NCBI GenBank assembly: GCA_002104945.1
Contig: MCFH01000003.1
Span: 992,001 to 1,056,000, forward strand
Direction: 5' to 3'
Length of the DNA stretch: 64,000 nucleotides
From: Piromyces finnis
Taxonomy: Eukaryota; Neocallimastigomycota; Neocallimastigomycetes; Neocallimastigales; Neocallimastigaceae
Below the pieces are notes generated by a model. It made no database searches and had not been told where the DNA came from. It saw only the letters and a program-made list of their open reading frames with translations. Both the position numbers and the translations under genes were made by a program. Position 1 is the stretch's first letter; every line of letters starts with the position of its first letter. Below are positions 11,162 through 22,600 of this stretch, piece by piece.

Positions 11162-11690
11162 TGTAAAATATTGTATTAGTTAAATAATGTATTTAACACG
11201 TGTGTAGATTAATGTATAATGTATTGAATTAATGTACCGTAAATTTTTACAAAAATTTACATCACAATACATTAACATAAATTTATGTAAAATTAACTTA
11301 TTGATAAGATAAAGTTTTTGATGATAAAATAGAATTTTAAATTAAATAATTTTTAACCAATAAATATTTTAGATAATAAAAAATTTTTTTTATAAACTAA
11401 GCCTCAAAATTAGAAATAAATAAATTAAATATATGTTTGAAATATAATCAACCATATAATAAATAAATCAAAACTTTATTTTAAGTTTAGAAAATTCTTT
11501 ATTAAATAAATTGAATTTAAATAGTTTAATACAAATAATTTCTTTTAATAAATGTATAAATGTAAACAATGTAAAATTATAATATTAAAACATTAATTCA
11601 ATTTATTTAAAAAGTATAAATAAATAAAATTTTTCAACTATTAAAACGATAGTTGGAAAATATTAATTATTGGTAATTAATTAATTAGTA
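11162..11690 (+). repeat. LTR-3 copy, forward
   Basis: It begins TGTAAAATATTGTATTAG and runs to the CGATAGTTGGAAAAT segment. The same sequence is present in reverse at 17816-18322 and truncated at 52984-53247. Because this copy is opposite to the family A gypsy element to its right, it is not that element's 3' LTR. The true 3' end of this repeat is unclear. Confidence 0.7.
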
Positions 11691-12170
11691 TTAATAATAT
11701 AATATTATTCCAATAATTTATTTAAAGGTTAGATTTAAATTAAATATTTTACAACTCCCATAAAAACATAATAAAAACTAGCTGAATAAACACGACTTAA
11801 CCCATAGTAATTTATAATAAAAATAAATGATAATAACCCTTAAAAATGAGTGAATAATAATTTTATGAAAATATAACCCTTTCTTAAATAAATAATATTC
11901 TCTTTATTATATAATAAATTCTGAGTAAAAACGACCTAATAGTGATAATAATAAAATAAATTATTAAATAAAATAAAACGACTTAATCCAATAATGTACT
12001 AAAATAATAAAATAATAATAAATAAATAAAAATAAATAAATAAACTAAAAATAAAATGGTATACATCAAATTATTAATTCTAGTGTTTTTTCCAAGTGTT
12101 CTTTAGAAATTCTTTTAAACTTATAAATTAATAAATAACTAATTGAGTAATTATTACTAAAATGATAAAC
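11691..12170. other. Noncoding; scattered ACGACTTAA-like words
   Basis: A/T-rich sequence with several loosely repeated words (CACGACTTAACCC, AACGACCTAATAG, AACGACTTAATCC) near 11790-11995. It adjoins the truncated integrase end of the family A element. No polypurine tract or LTR boundary could be fixed. Confidence 0.5.
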
Positions 12171-14837
12171 TTAAAACCTGGAAATAGAAGCGATAAACTT
12201 AACTATATCTTGAGTCATGTTTATCCAAACAAAGTTTCTTGTAATTAATTCTTTTGTTTTAATAATACCAAAATGACCATGAATTGGATTGTCATGATGC
12301 ATTGAGAATATTGTATCTCTCATTTTCTTTGGTACGTAAACTAAACTTTTATACAAAAGAATTCCTTCTTCGCTTAACTTAAAATTCTTCATTAACTTCT
12401 TATACTTTTTACTTACAGTAGATTTTCCTTGTAGAATATTTATTAACTCCTTAGTTTCTTCATCTTCTTTAATTTCTTTAATTAAATCTTCTTTAAGATT
12501 TCCTCGAATAGACACAAGACATATAGTATCTTCGATTTCTTTAACTGTCAAACATGAATAGGCTTCTTCGTCTTCTTTATTACTTTTATCTTCTTCATAA
12601 TCAGGACGTCTTGAAAAAGCATCAGGTTTTCCACCTTCTTTACCCGTTCTATATTGTATTTTGAAATCATAACGAGTCAAAAACAAATTCCAGCGAATTT
12701 GTTTTTGCGAAAATACTCCAGGCTTTCTTGGAAAAGTAAGATTTTTATGGTCTGTATAGATCATAAATTGATGCTTGGCTCCTTCTAAGTAGTGTCTCCA
12801 TTGTTTCAAAGCTTCAATAACAGCCAAAAGTTCTTTATCATAGATTGGATAGTTCTTTTCCGATTTAGTCAATCCTCTTGAATAATAACAAATTGGATGA
12901 AGTTCATTATTATTCGGTAACCTTTGAGACAATACGGCACCGATTGCAAAATTACTTGCATCTGTCTCAACCACAAAAGGTAATTCAGGATCAGCATGAA
13001 TTAAAATTGGTTCCTCGGTAAAGAATTTCTTCAATGTACAAAAAGCTTCATTACATTCTTCTGACCAATGAAAATTAACATCTTTCTTTGTTAGATTATG
13101 TAACGGTTTGGCAATACTAGCAAAGTTTGGAATAAATCTTCTATAATAATTACATAATCAGATAAATGATTGCACTTCTTTAACAGATGTTGGTACAGGC
13201 CATTCCATAATAGCTTTAGCCTTCTTTGGATCCATAGAGATTCCTTTATCTGAGATAACATGCCCTAAGAAAGTAGTTTCTGAAGTTTCAAATTCGCATT
13301 TACTAAGTTTTGCATACAATCCATTTTCTTTTAATCTTTGAAGAACTTTCTTTACGTGCTTTCGATGTTCTTCTAAGTTTTTCGGATAGATAAGAATATC
13401 ATCAATATAAGAAAAAGCGAATTCATCCAAGTATTCCCCGAGAACATCATTGATAAAATGTTGGAAGGTTGCAGGAGCGTTTTTTAACCCAAACGGCATG
13501 ACAAGATATTCAAAGTGACCAAATCTTGTCCTAAAGGCAGTTTTATATTCATCACCTTCATTTATTCGAACTAGATTATAAGCAGACTTGAGATCAAGTT
13601 TAGTAAAGACTTTAGCTTCCCTTAATCTATCGAATAATTCAGATATGAGAGGCAATGGATATGAATCCCTGATTGTGTTTTCATTGAGTCTTCGATAGTC
13701 AACGCACAATCTTAAAATCCTATCCTTTTTTCTAACGAACAATACAGGTGCTCCAGCAGGTGAAGTAGACGGTCTTATAAATCCTTTTTCTAAGTTTTCA
13801 AAAATATACTCCTTCAACGTATTCCTTTCTTCTTCTGTCAAAGGGTATAACGGACCATAAAATATGTTATCTTTATCTTTCAATCTTATTTTACAATCGT
13901 ATATTCGATGTGGAGGTAATTCATTACACTCAACTTCATCAAATACACTTTCAAATTCCTTATATACATCAGGAATTTCTACAACACTTTCTTCAACATC
14001 TTCACCACTACTTCCATCATTTGAAAGAACACTACATACAATATATTTTTGAACATTTTTATTTAATTTTAAAATTTTACTACATTTCTTTTTAATACAT
14101 GAATTCTTATTTTTATCTATAATTTTTATATTTTCTTTGTTCTTAATTTCACTATCTCTAATTTTTAAACTATTTTTATAATTGCTAAGTATTTCTTGTA
14201 CAAGTTCCTTTTCTTTTCTTCTTTCTTCTTCCTTGGACAATTCTTCTTCTTTACTTCTTCTTTTCATTTCTTCTGGAGTAGCACAGCAATTCAATGAACA
14301 GAATTTAGACTTAAATTCGAGAGTTTGATCCTTAAAGCTAATTGTAGGATCATGCTTTCTCAACCAGTTCTTTCCAAGAATGACAGAAATACCAGAAGGA
14401 AGATCGGTAAGGTAGAATTGAATGGATTCCTTATGATTCTTGATATTCATGATTAAAGGAATTGTTTCATACTTCAAGAATCCATTACCACTTATACCTT
14501 CAACAAACTTATCCTTAAACATTCTTTGGAATGGGATCTTGTACTTATCAACAGCCTTCCAATCCAAAAAGTCTAAGTCCAAACCAGAATCCACAAGAGC
14601 CTTAAGATAAACACCATTATTGACTTGTAGCACGATGTCATAAACATTCAACATCCTTCTTCCAGCGGTAGTAGCCATAAATGCTTTTGGTCGATTTATT
14701 ATTTTGTCCTTAAGTTGGGGACAATCTTTCTTCAAGTGTCCTGTTCTTTTGCAGAAAAAGCATTTTCTTGATTTGGTCGAATTTTGGTAGTTTTCTTGAT
14801 CCACATAGTTATTATACTTGGTTTCATAAGAAGCATA
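12171..14837 (-). pseudogene. Family A Ty3/gypsy pol, truncated in integrase
   Basis: Reading leftward: a CCHC zinc knuckle CFFCKRTGHLKKDC near 14765, protease LVDSGLDLDFL near 14590, a Lys/Glu-rich linker, RT with FSYIDDILIY near 13400, RNase H with [15 protein letters not shown] and YTDHKNLTF, then the start of integrase (HHDNPIHGHFG). It ends at 12171 before the CxxC of the integrase zinc finger, so the DDE core is absent. A TGA at 13158-13160 replaces the Gly codon expected from the paralogue (QSFIGLCNYY at 57330). The frame has no ATG at its 5' end and follows gag after a TAG and a frame change, whereas the related copy at 54966 is continuous there. The copy is dead. Confidence 0.9.
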
Positions 14838-14848
14838 TCAGTTAGTTC

Positions 14849-15544
14849 CTAAGTTTCTATTATATCTTCTAACTTTCCGTCAACCTCCATGGGATCTTTT
14901 CCATAAATCTTCCATTCAACTTCGGCATTAGCGGCAACCACATTGATCAATTCGGTAAGTTTTCTAATTTTTGGATATAGTAGCCTTGCTTTGTCCTTGA
15001 CGGATGTTGGTAGTCCTTCCATAAAGAAGTAGATCTTAGCTTCATCATTAAATGACGAATCCCTTGCCATCTTCTCAAAAGCTTCACAGTAATCCATTAC
15101 GTTCCTGAATTGTCCTGCTTTTATCTTCACCAACCGACTGTTAGCTACGTCGGCGCTGTTGCAAGTCTTGTAGCGAGCCTTCATTGCCTCAATAAAATCT
15201 TCATAAGAGTTCAACAGGGGGCTTTCTTCTCGTTCTAAGTCTGCAAACCATTCGGCGGCGGTTCCTTCCAGGTAGCATCCCAAGATATCCAGCTTGTAGG
15301 CGTCGGTAGCATCTTCTTCTAAGTTATACTTGAAATATTTCTCCAGTCTTGCCAGGAAGTAAAGAAGTTCACTTCTTTTTCCTGAAAAACTTGGAGGTTT
15401 TGGGATGAGTTTTCCCCTGGTGTTAACGCTTTTACCAGTCTCATCCTCAATATCCATCATGGAACTCGCCTCAGAGCCTGCGTCACTGACTCCAGCTATT
15501 CCATCGTCACGGTTGTTTATTCTTAAATAACTATTTCTATCCAT
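14849..15544 (-). CDS. Family A gypsy gag (231 residues)
   Basis: The first ATG in frame is at 15544 (MDRNSYLR); the frame is open upstream but only through non-ATG codons. The protein has an acidic N terminus (MMDIEDETG), then the Ty3 gag/capsid-like region with KPPSFSGKRSELLYFLARLE, EWFADLE, the YKTCNSADVANSRL stretch and EKMARDSSFNDEAKIYFF. It ends with DPMEVDGKLE before a TAG. It would assemble into the particle. The zinc knuckle lies downstream in another frame, so either a readthrough/shift once joined them or a mutation split them; the latter fits the wreckage of pol. Relics of this gag also occur at 82-545. Confidence 0.8.
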   Translation of the reverse strand: MDRNSYLRINNRDDGIAGVSDAGSEASSMMDIEDETGKSVNTRGKLIPKPPSFSGKRSELLYFLARLEKYFKYNLEEDATDAYKLDILGCYLEGTAAEWFADLEREESPLLNSYEDFIEAMKARYKTCNSADVANSRLVKIKAGQFRNVMDYCEAFEKMARDSSFNDEAKIYFFMEGLPTSVKDKARLLYPKIRKLTELINVVAANAEVEWKIYGKDPMEVDGKLEDIIET

Positions 15545-16064
15545 TTTACTATTACTTAATAAACAACAAATTATTAACCAATAATTAATATTCCAATTAA
15601 TTAAACTATTCAACTTGACTATTTCTACTTATTTTATTCCTATATTAAACCAATAATTTATTAACTATATTATTATATATTTTTTTAACAAACTTTTCAA
15701 TTTTACTATTACTATGTAAAATAATACTTGTAAAACAGATTATTATTTTTACAATAAAACACAAAAAAATAAAAAAAAATTTTCAATTAATATTTCTTTT
15801 TAAAAGTTATTAACTATATAATAGTCAATAACAACTACATTTATTTAAAATTTGGAAAAAGTACATGTATTTATATTTTTTCTTATTTACATTCATTATA
15901 TATACTTTTTATTCAATTATACATATATTTAATATAAAATAAACAAAACTAATTTAATACAAATTTAAATCAATAATAAAATAACAAAGCTATACTAAAA
16001 CTAATTAAATACACTTTTGATTCAATTTAAGTAAACTACAAATTGAATACAATCCATGTATTAC

Positions 16065-16430
16065 TGTAATGAGGTATATCTAATGATAAGGGTTAGACTA
16101 GAAAATCATTAAGGTTAGATTAATGAAAATTTCATAATTATATTTTTATAACCAATCATTAAGTAATTAATTCACTTATCAAATTGTATTAAAAAAAATA
16201 ATTTTCATGTATATAAGAGAGAATAAGAAAGATAAAATAGTTCTTTAGTGTTTTTATTAATAATTAATAAAAATTAGTTTTTTTGTTTCGTCTTTAGTTT
16301 GATAATACACTGACCTAGCGAGTTAGTCGTATTATAATAATAAATTTAATAAATAAACATTATTAAAAAAAATATATATATATTTGATACATTAGAGTGT
16401 GTGTGTTTATTATTATAATATTTCGTTACA
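16065..16430 (+). mobile_element. Solo LTR, family LTR-6, nested in LTR-2
   Basis: It begins TGTAATGAGG and ends TTTCGTTACA. The target duplication ATTAC lies at 16060-16064 and 16431-16435, and removing one copy restores the LTR-2 word GTATTACCTATATATTAA seen at 44229. Only this copy is present in the window. Confidence 0.85.
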
Positions 16431-16455
16431 ATTACCTATATATTAATTAAATATT

Positions 16456-16955
16456 ATGATATGAAATATTATATAAAACTCTAATTATTAATAAAATTAT
16501 TTTATTAATAATTACATAAAATAAATTAAAATAGTCATGTAACAACGTGACTAAAAGCAATTGAGGCGTAAATAAACTCACAAGATAAAATAAATTTAAG
16601 TGATAACATAAATTTATTTTATTAATTTAAGTAATATAAACATAAAATTATAACATAATTTTATGTTATGTAAATAATTTCTTTTATTTATTATTTTATT
16701 TATAATATTTTATATTTTATATTTATATTTTATTATATTTTTATACTTTTTATACTAGTTATTATATATTTATTAATTAAACAAACAAAACATAGTTTAT
16801 AATTATTAAAAGATATATAAATGTATTATTATTTCTTATAATTAATTCTTTGCTTCTTGTATTTTTCTAGCCAAATTTATATTTAATAAAATTAATTTGA
16901 AATAATATTACATAAAGTTTCCCCCTAAAAAGGAAATAGAACCGAGTTATGTCAA
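16456..16955. mobile_element. Unclassified insertion inside LTR-2
   Basis: About 500 bp separate two parts of LTR-2 that are contiguous elsewhere (ATTAAATATT, then AATAATACTA at 16957). It holds GTCATGTAACAACGTGAC near 16533 and GAACCGAGTTATGTC near 16940. The reverse of that last word (ATAACTCGGTTCAAT) occurs at 42055. Exact ends and a target duplication could not be fixed. Confidence 0.5.
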
Positions 16956-17503
16956 TTAATAATACTATTTATTTTATATTTACTATTAAAAATGCTAATT
17001 TAAAACTACGCTAAAGTTAATAAACTAATTTTAATTAAATAAAAACTTTTTTAAGATTTAATTTGAATATTTAAAATATTTAAATTTAATTATCCATTAA
17101 TTTAAATATTTATCCAAATTTTATTTTTTAACTTTGATATTTTAAAATTAATTATTATTTAATTATTCCATGAAATTTATATAATAAATTTTATAAATAA
17201 TTTTTTCATTAAAATATCAAAATTATTATTTAATAATTATTAATTAATTATTAAATAATTTAAAGATATAAAATATATCTTTACATACTATTTATTAACT
17301 ATTACTAAATTATTTTAACAATAAATTATTCTATACCAAATAATTTTAAAATACCCCGAAATTAACTAAAATTAATTTCTAACAACAAAAAAATTTTTCT
17401 TTTTCTTTAATATTAATATTCTATAGTCCCCGAATTTAATTCTATTATTAAATTCTCACTATAATTAATTATTAATTTTTTTTTTATTTTTTAACTATCA
17501 CTA

Positions 17504-17577
17504 TGTATACAAAGGTGAACTTTTATACTATAAAGTTGGAAAATTGTAAAATAAACTAAAGTTCAGGTTTGTATACA
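17504..17577. repeat. 17-bp inverted repeat hairpin
   Basis: TGTATACAAAGGTGAAC and its near-complement GTTCAGGTTTGTATACA enclose 40 bp. Single halves recur at 88-104 (upstream of the gag relic) and 52944-52960 (downstream of the integrase fragment), so the motif travels with family A elements. Confidence 0.75.
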
Positions 17578-17815
17578 ACACTAAACTAACACAATTAAAC
17601 TAATTATTTTTAATAATAATTTATTTATTTATTTATTTATTTTAAAACTATACTAACTAAACAACCGTTGATTACTTTACCGTGAAGTATATTTTACCAA
17701 AGCCCTCACTAGGTAATCAATCTTCTATTTATTTAAAACTAGAATTATTAATCTAAACTATAAACTAATTATTAACTAATGTTAATCTATCTATACTAAA
17801 TTAACCTATACGATT

Positions 17816-18322
17816 TTCCAACTATCGTTTCAATAGTTGAAAAATTTTCTTTTTATACTTTTTAAATAAATTGAATAAATTCTAATATACATGTTTTAAT
17901 ATTATAATTTTACATTGTTTACATTTATACATTTATTAAAAGTAATTGTTTGTATTAAACTATTTAAATTCAATTTATTTACTAAAGAATTTTCTAAACT
18001 TAAAATAAAGTTTTGATTTATTTACTATATGATTGATTATATTTCAAACATATGTTTAATTTATTTATTTCTAATTTTGAGGCTTAGTTTATAAAAAAAG
18101 TTTTTTATTATCTAAAATATTTATTGGTTAAAAATTATTTAATTTAAAATTTTATTTTATCATCAAAAACTTTATCTTATCATAAAAATAAATTTTACAT
18201 AAATTTATGTTAATGTATTGTGATATAAAGTTTGTGAAAATTTACGGTACATTAATTTAATACATTATACATTATTTTAAATACGTATTAAATACATTAT
18301 TCTATTAATACAATATTTTACA
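17816..18322 (-). repeat. LTR-3 copy, reversed (possible 5' LTR of the family A element)
   Basis: This is the reverse complement of 11162-11690, ending ATACAATATTTTACA. It has the same orientation as the family A gag-pol to its left, so it could be the U3 part of that element's 5' LTR. It abuts the helicase relic directly, with no duplication I can see. Confidence 0.65.
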
Positions 18323-18866
18323 CCAGGATTGTTGCCAGACTCAATTTTGAGATTGCCTGGTACAGGAAAATCATTTACAGTATTATGGATTATATTGAAT
18401 TTTATTGATGTTTATGAAAAACCAAGTATTATTGGTAAAAATAAAGAAGCCATTATACTTATGATGCTTTTAATTTTCGTGTACCTCCAATAGGTATTAC
18501 TAATTATAAACAGTTTATGAAAAAATACATTGAATTTCATACCTATATTACCTTTTGTAAATCCGTAGAAACTTTCAAAGATACTTCGATATACGAAGAC
18601 AGATTATTGATCATTGACGAAATCCATCATTTTCGAAATTCAATTAGTAATAATATTATATATAATAAATTATTGAATTTTTTAAATAACATAAAAAATT
18701 CAAGAGTTATATTTATGTCAGCTACTCCAATTTTCGATAATTATAATAAAATTACAAGTTTAGTAAAATCAATAAAACCTAATTTTAATTTTAATATCAA
18801 AACAACACCAGTTATATTGGAAGAAATAATGAAAGGATATGTATCTTATTATGGATTGAATCCACC
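18323..18866 (+). pseudogene. Giant-virus-like SF2 helicase relic, N-terminal piece
   Basis: This piece carries the first helicase motifs: Walker A LPGTGKSF (18353-18376), the Walker B/DEAH-type box LLIIDEIHHFRNS (near 18604-18642) and motif III MSATPIFDN (near 18715-18741), then KGYVSYYGLNPP. The order, the DEIH box and the GYVSYY segment resemble the D6/D11-type transcription ATPases of poxviruses, asfarviruses and related nucleocytoplasmic large DNA viruses; I infer that family from motifs, not from a search. Such enzymes act in viral early transcription and termination. A frameshift near 18455 separates motif I from motif II, no ATG precedes motif I, and the frame is cut at 18866 by a chromovirus. 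It resumes in frame at 24705. Confidence 0.7.
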
Positions 18867-19387
18867 TGTAACGTGTATCTATATAAAAATTTACTAATAT
18901 ATGAATTCATAAAATTTATATAGAAAAATATTATTTATTTCCCTATAGGTTGATATAATTTGTTTAATTTTATTAGAAAATTGTTTTATTAATAATTATT
19001 TTTATTTTTAAAAATTAAAGTTACAAGTTAATAAAAACACACCATTTAATTTTTTGATTCAAACCACTTCTATTTATACTTTTTCTAAATCTGAAGTGGC
19101 TAAATAAAAAATTCAATTTTCTTTCGAAATTATTCTTTAAATTAATTAAAAATTACATAAGATGAATCCCGTGATAAAATTACAAAAAATATTTGATTTT
19201 TCGAATATTCGAACTTATTCTTTTTCGAATAAGTTCTATAAGTTTCTATGAGTCGTAAATTAAATTGTTAAATAAATAATCTAAAATAGATTTCGGATCA
19301 AGGTGTGAGTCGAACCCGAGTGATCCAGATTAATGTCTTAAATACTAACCATTAAGACAATATTAATTATCTAATAGATTCGTTACA
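18867..19387 (-). repeat. 3' LTR of the chromovirus (LTR-7)
   Basis: It carries TG...CA ends. A strong hairpin (GAACTTATTC/GAATAAGTTC) lies at 19211-19236 and a tRNA-like segment at 19295-19360. A TATA-like TTTATACTTTTTC, reverse GAAAAAGTATAAATAG, near 19071-19085 may be the promoter on the coding strand. Confidence 0.92.
19295..19360 (-). other. tRNA-like segment in LTR-7 (copy in 3' LTR)
   Basis: On the coding strand it reads TAATGGTTAGTATTTAAGAC, then GGATCACTCGGGTTCGACTC. The second part is a near-consensus Pol III B box and the first resembles a tRNA D arm of Glu/Asp type. GTCTTAA/TTAAGAC and GGATCA/TGATCC can pair. No acceptor stem or anticodon arm fits, so I do not call a functional tRNA. 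Confidence 0.5.
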
Positions 19388-19399
19388 TGGTCCTCCTCC
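19388..19399 (-). other. Polypurine tract of the chromovirus
   Basis: The coding strand GGAGGAGGACCA lies immediately before the 3' LTR, where plus-strand DNA synthesis is primed in Ty3 elements. Confidence 0.8.
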
Positions 19400-19675
19400 A
19401 GGATTCGGATACCAGACGAATCTTTGGATTCATTTTATGTTTTATTAAATAAATTTTTTTTTTTAAATTATATAACTACTATATAATTAAACTATACTAA
19501 TTGAATTACAATAAAAATAAATTTTTTTTTTCATATTATACATTTGATATTAAATACATGCTTATAGTAAGTTTAAAATTAAAGAAAATTTAATTTTTTT
19601 TTTTTTTTTTTTTTTTTTTAAGAATAAAATTAAAAATAAAATTAAAATAAATTAAAAATAAAGTTTCTGGTAGAA

Positions 19676-22600
19676 TCATTTCTTTTCGTTAAATTCCTTA
19701 AGTAGCTCTGGACAATTCAAATTATTTTCTGGCTCCCAAGATGCTTCAGATATCGGATATCCTTTCCATTTAATTAGGTATTGAACTTTACCATAATATC
19801 TTCTTTTGTCCAATATCTCCTCAACTTCAAATTCTTCATTATTATCTACAATAACTGGTGGAGGTGGCGGTTGCTTTCTTTTGAACTTATCTTCATGGTA
19901 GGGTTTCAATTCTGAAACGTGGATAACTGGATGAATACGAATTTCTTTTGGTAACTCCAATTTGAAAGAAACTGGTGATATTTTTTCAATTATTTTGTAC
20001 GGACCAAGTTTTCTAGGTTTTAGCTTCTTATTACCGTTCCGCATTATTAGAGAACTGTTAATCCAGACCTTATCATTTACCTTGAGTTCAGGAGCTTTAC
20101 TTCTGTGTTTGTTTGCAAATTTTTTTTGTTGATCAATAGATTTCTTTAAGTTATCTTTAAGAGTTTTAATTATTTCTTTGAAATTTCTTGTGAATTCATC
20201 CGCAATTGGTACATCGGTACGACTTGGTAAAATTGGAGAATGTTTCGGATTATAGCCGTAGTTAGCAAAAAATGGTGAAGTTTTAGTAGATTCTTGAACA
20301 GCATTGTTGTAACTGAATTCGGCAAGATGTAAGAATTTGTACCAATTGGAACCTTTATAATTTGAGTAACACCTTAAGTATTGTTCTACAACGGAGTTTA
20401 CCCTCTCCGTCAGCCCGTTTGTTTGGTGGTGGTAGGATGAAGAAAATTTTAGGTTTATATCGAAAGATTTACAAATAGAATTCCAGAATTTAGAGGTGAA
20501 TTGAGTACCTCTATCCGAAAAAATTTCATTTGGTAATCCGTGGAGACGAAAAACGTTGATCATGAAAGCATCAGCAGTATCGGAGGCAGAAGGAATGTTC
20601 TCAAAAGGAATAAAATGACATAATTTAGTTAATCTATCAGTGACAACGAGAATGCAAGTATACTTTTGAGAAGGTGGAAGATCTGTAATAAAGTCCATAG
20701 ATACGGAAGACCAAGGACGTTCAGCAATTTCCAAAGGAGAAAGAAATCCATAAGGTTTGTGTCGAGAGTCCTTTGAACGGCAGCATATTTCACAAGACTT
20801 TACATATTCTTTGACATCGACTGAGAGATAAGGCCACCAAAAGTCACGAACAATAAGGGAAGTAGTTTTCTTTAATCCGAAGTGTCCAGCGGAGGGTGAG
20901 TCATGGCAAATTTTAAGAACTTCCAAACGACAATCTTGGGGGACATAGATTCTATTATTGAATAATAATACACCATCTTGAATTTTAAAGTTTTCGATTT
21001 GCGAATGAGGGACTGGGGGAATTTGAGTTTCTAAATATTTGCATACTTCAAAGTAAAATTTATCATCTTTGCTATTTGAAATGATTTTATCCATAAGGGG
21101 ATTGTTATCCAGAACCATGGCACAAAAGTTTTCGGGTCTAAGGACGGAATTTGGAATGTCATTGTTATACTTAAAATTTTCTAAGTAATCTGGTCTTCTA
21201 GATAAAGCGTCAGGTTTACCATTAGCAGAACCCGACCGATAAACGATGATAAAGTTAAACTCGGCAAGGAACAAAGACCAACGAACTAATCTTTGAGTCA
21301 TTTTTTCGGGTTTCTTCTGGTAGAGCAAATTTCTATGATCCGAGAAAATCTTGAAAGGCTGAGTAGTTCCTTTGAGTAGATGTCGCCAAGTTTCTAAAGC
21401 AGCTACAATTGCTAAAAGTTCTTTATCGTAGATCGGATAGTTCCTTTCAGAAGAACTAAGCGATCTAGAGAAAAATGCCACTGGATGAACCGACTTGTCT
21501 TTTGGATTCGTTTGTGAAAGGATTGCTCCTATAGCGAAATTACTTGCATCCGTTTCAACTATGAAAGGTATATCACGATTCGGGTATGCAAGAACAGGGG
21601 AAGAAGCAAATTTGGATTTGATTAAACTAAAAGAATTTTCACACTGATGAGAGAAGCAGAATTTAACATCCTTCTTAAGTAACGCATTCAGTGGTTGTGC
21701 GATCTCAGCAAAACCGGCAATGAATCTTCTATAATAATTAGCTAACCCAAGAAACGCTTGAACCTCTTTAACGCTTTTAGGAGTTGGCCATTCCAAGATA
21801 GATGCAATTTTCTTTGGATCCATTAAAATACCTTCAGAAGATATACGATGACCTAAGAAATCGATAAATGGGACAAAGAACTCACATTTTTCAAGTTTTG
21901 CGTAAAGTCCCGCTTTTCTAAGTCTGTTAAGTACTTCTTTGACTTGCATAACATGTGTTTCAAAATTTTCCGAAAAAATAATTAAGTCATCAATATAACT
22001 GAAGACAAATACTCCCAAGATTCCATCAAGCACATCATTAATGAAATGTTGGAATACTGCAGGCGCGTTCTTCAAACCAAACGGCATTACAGTATATTCA
22101 AAGTGTCCATATTTGCAAGTAAAAGCAGTTTTGAATTCATCACCTTCTTTTATCCTCACAAGATTGTAAGCTGATCTTAAATCAAGTTTGGAGAAGATGT
22201 TGCTTTTACCTAAGTGCTCCAACATATCGTTAATTAGTGGTAAAGGATAGGAATCACGGACTGTGATTTCATTCAATTTCCTATAATCTTGACAGAGACG
22301 TAGTTCACCATTTTTTTTTGGAACAAAGAGCACTGGGGCACCTGCCGGTGATTTTGAAGGTCTAATGAAACCTTTTCGCAAATTTTCATCAATATATTCC
22401 TTCAATACCATTGATTCTTTATCCGTTAAGGGATAAATTGGTCCATAAAAAAGTTTAGAGTCCGGCTTAAGACGGATTTCACAGTCGTATTGCCTATGAG
22501 GCGGCAATTGTTCAGCGGCTTTTTCATTAAATACATCTTCAAAGGCTTGAAGTTCAGCAGGAAGAATAACTTCTTTATTGTTTGTAGGCTTGATGGTGGA

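Larger units (their letters stand above)
15715..17285 (-). mobile_element. Solo LTR, family LTR-2, reversed, with two insertions
   Basis: The outer ends read TGTAAAAT and TCTTTACA, with 5-bp target duplications TACTA at 15710-15714 and 17286-17290. The continuity of LTR-2 (compare 58279-59001) is broken by LTR-6 at 16065-16430 and by a further insertion at about 16456-16955. It lies in the 5' leader of the family A element. Confidence 0.85.

Noticed and set aside
19295-19360. A functional tRNA-Glu/Asp gene in the LTR
   Set aside because: No 7-bp acceptor stem and no anticodon arm can be formed; the segment is in both LTRs of a mobile element.
19388-19410. TGGTCCTCCTCCAGGATTCG next to the left LTR as a tRNA primer-binding site
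   Set aside because: The element is coded on the minus strand, so this side is its 3' end; the same bases read on the coding strand are a polypurine tract.
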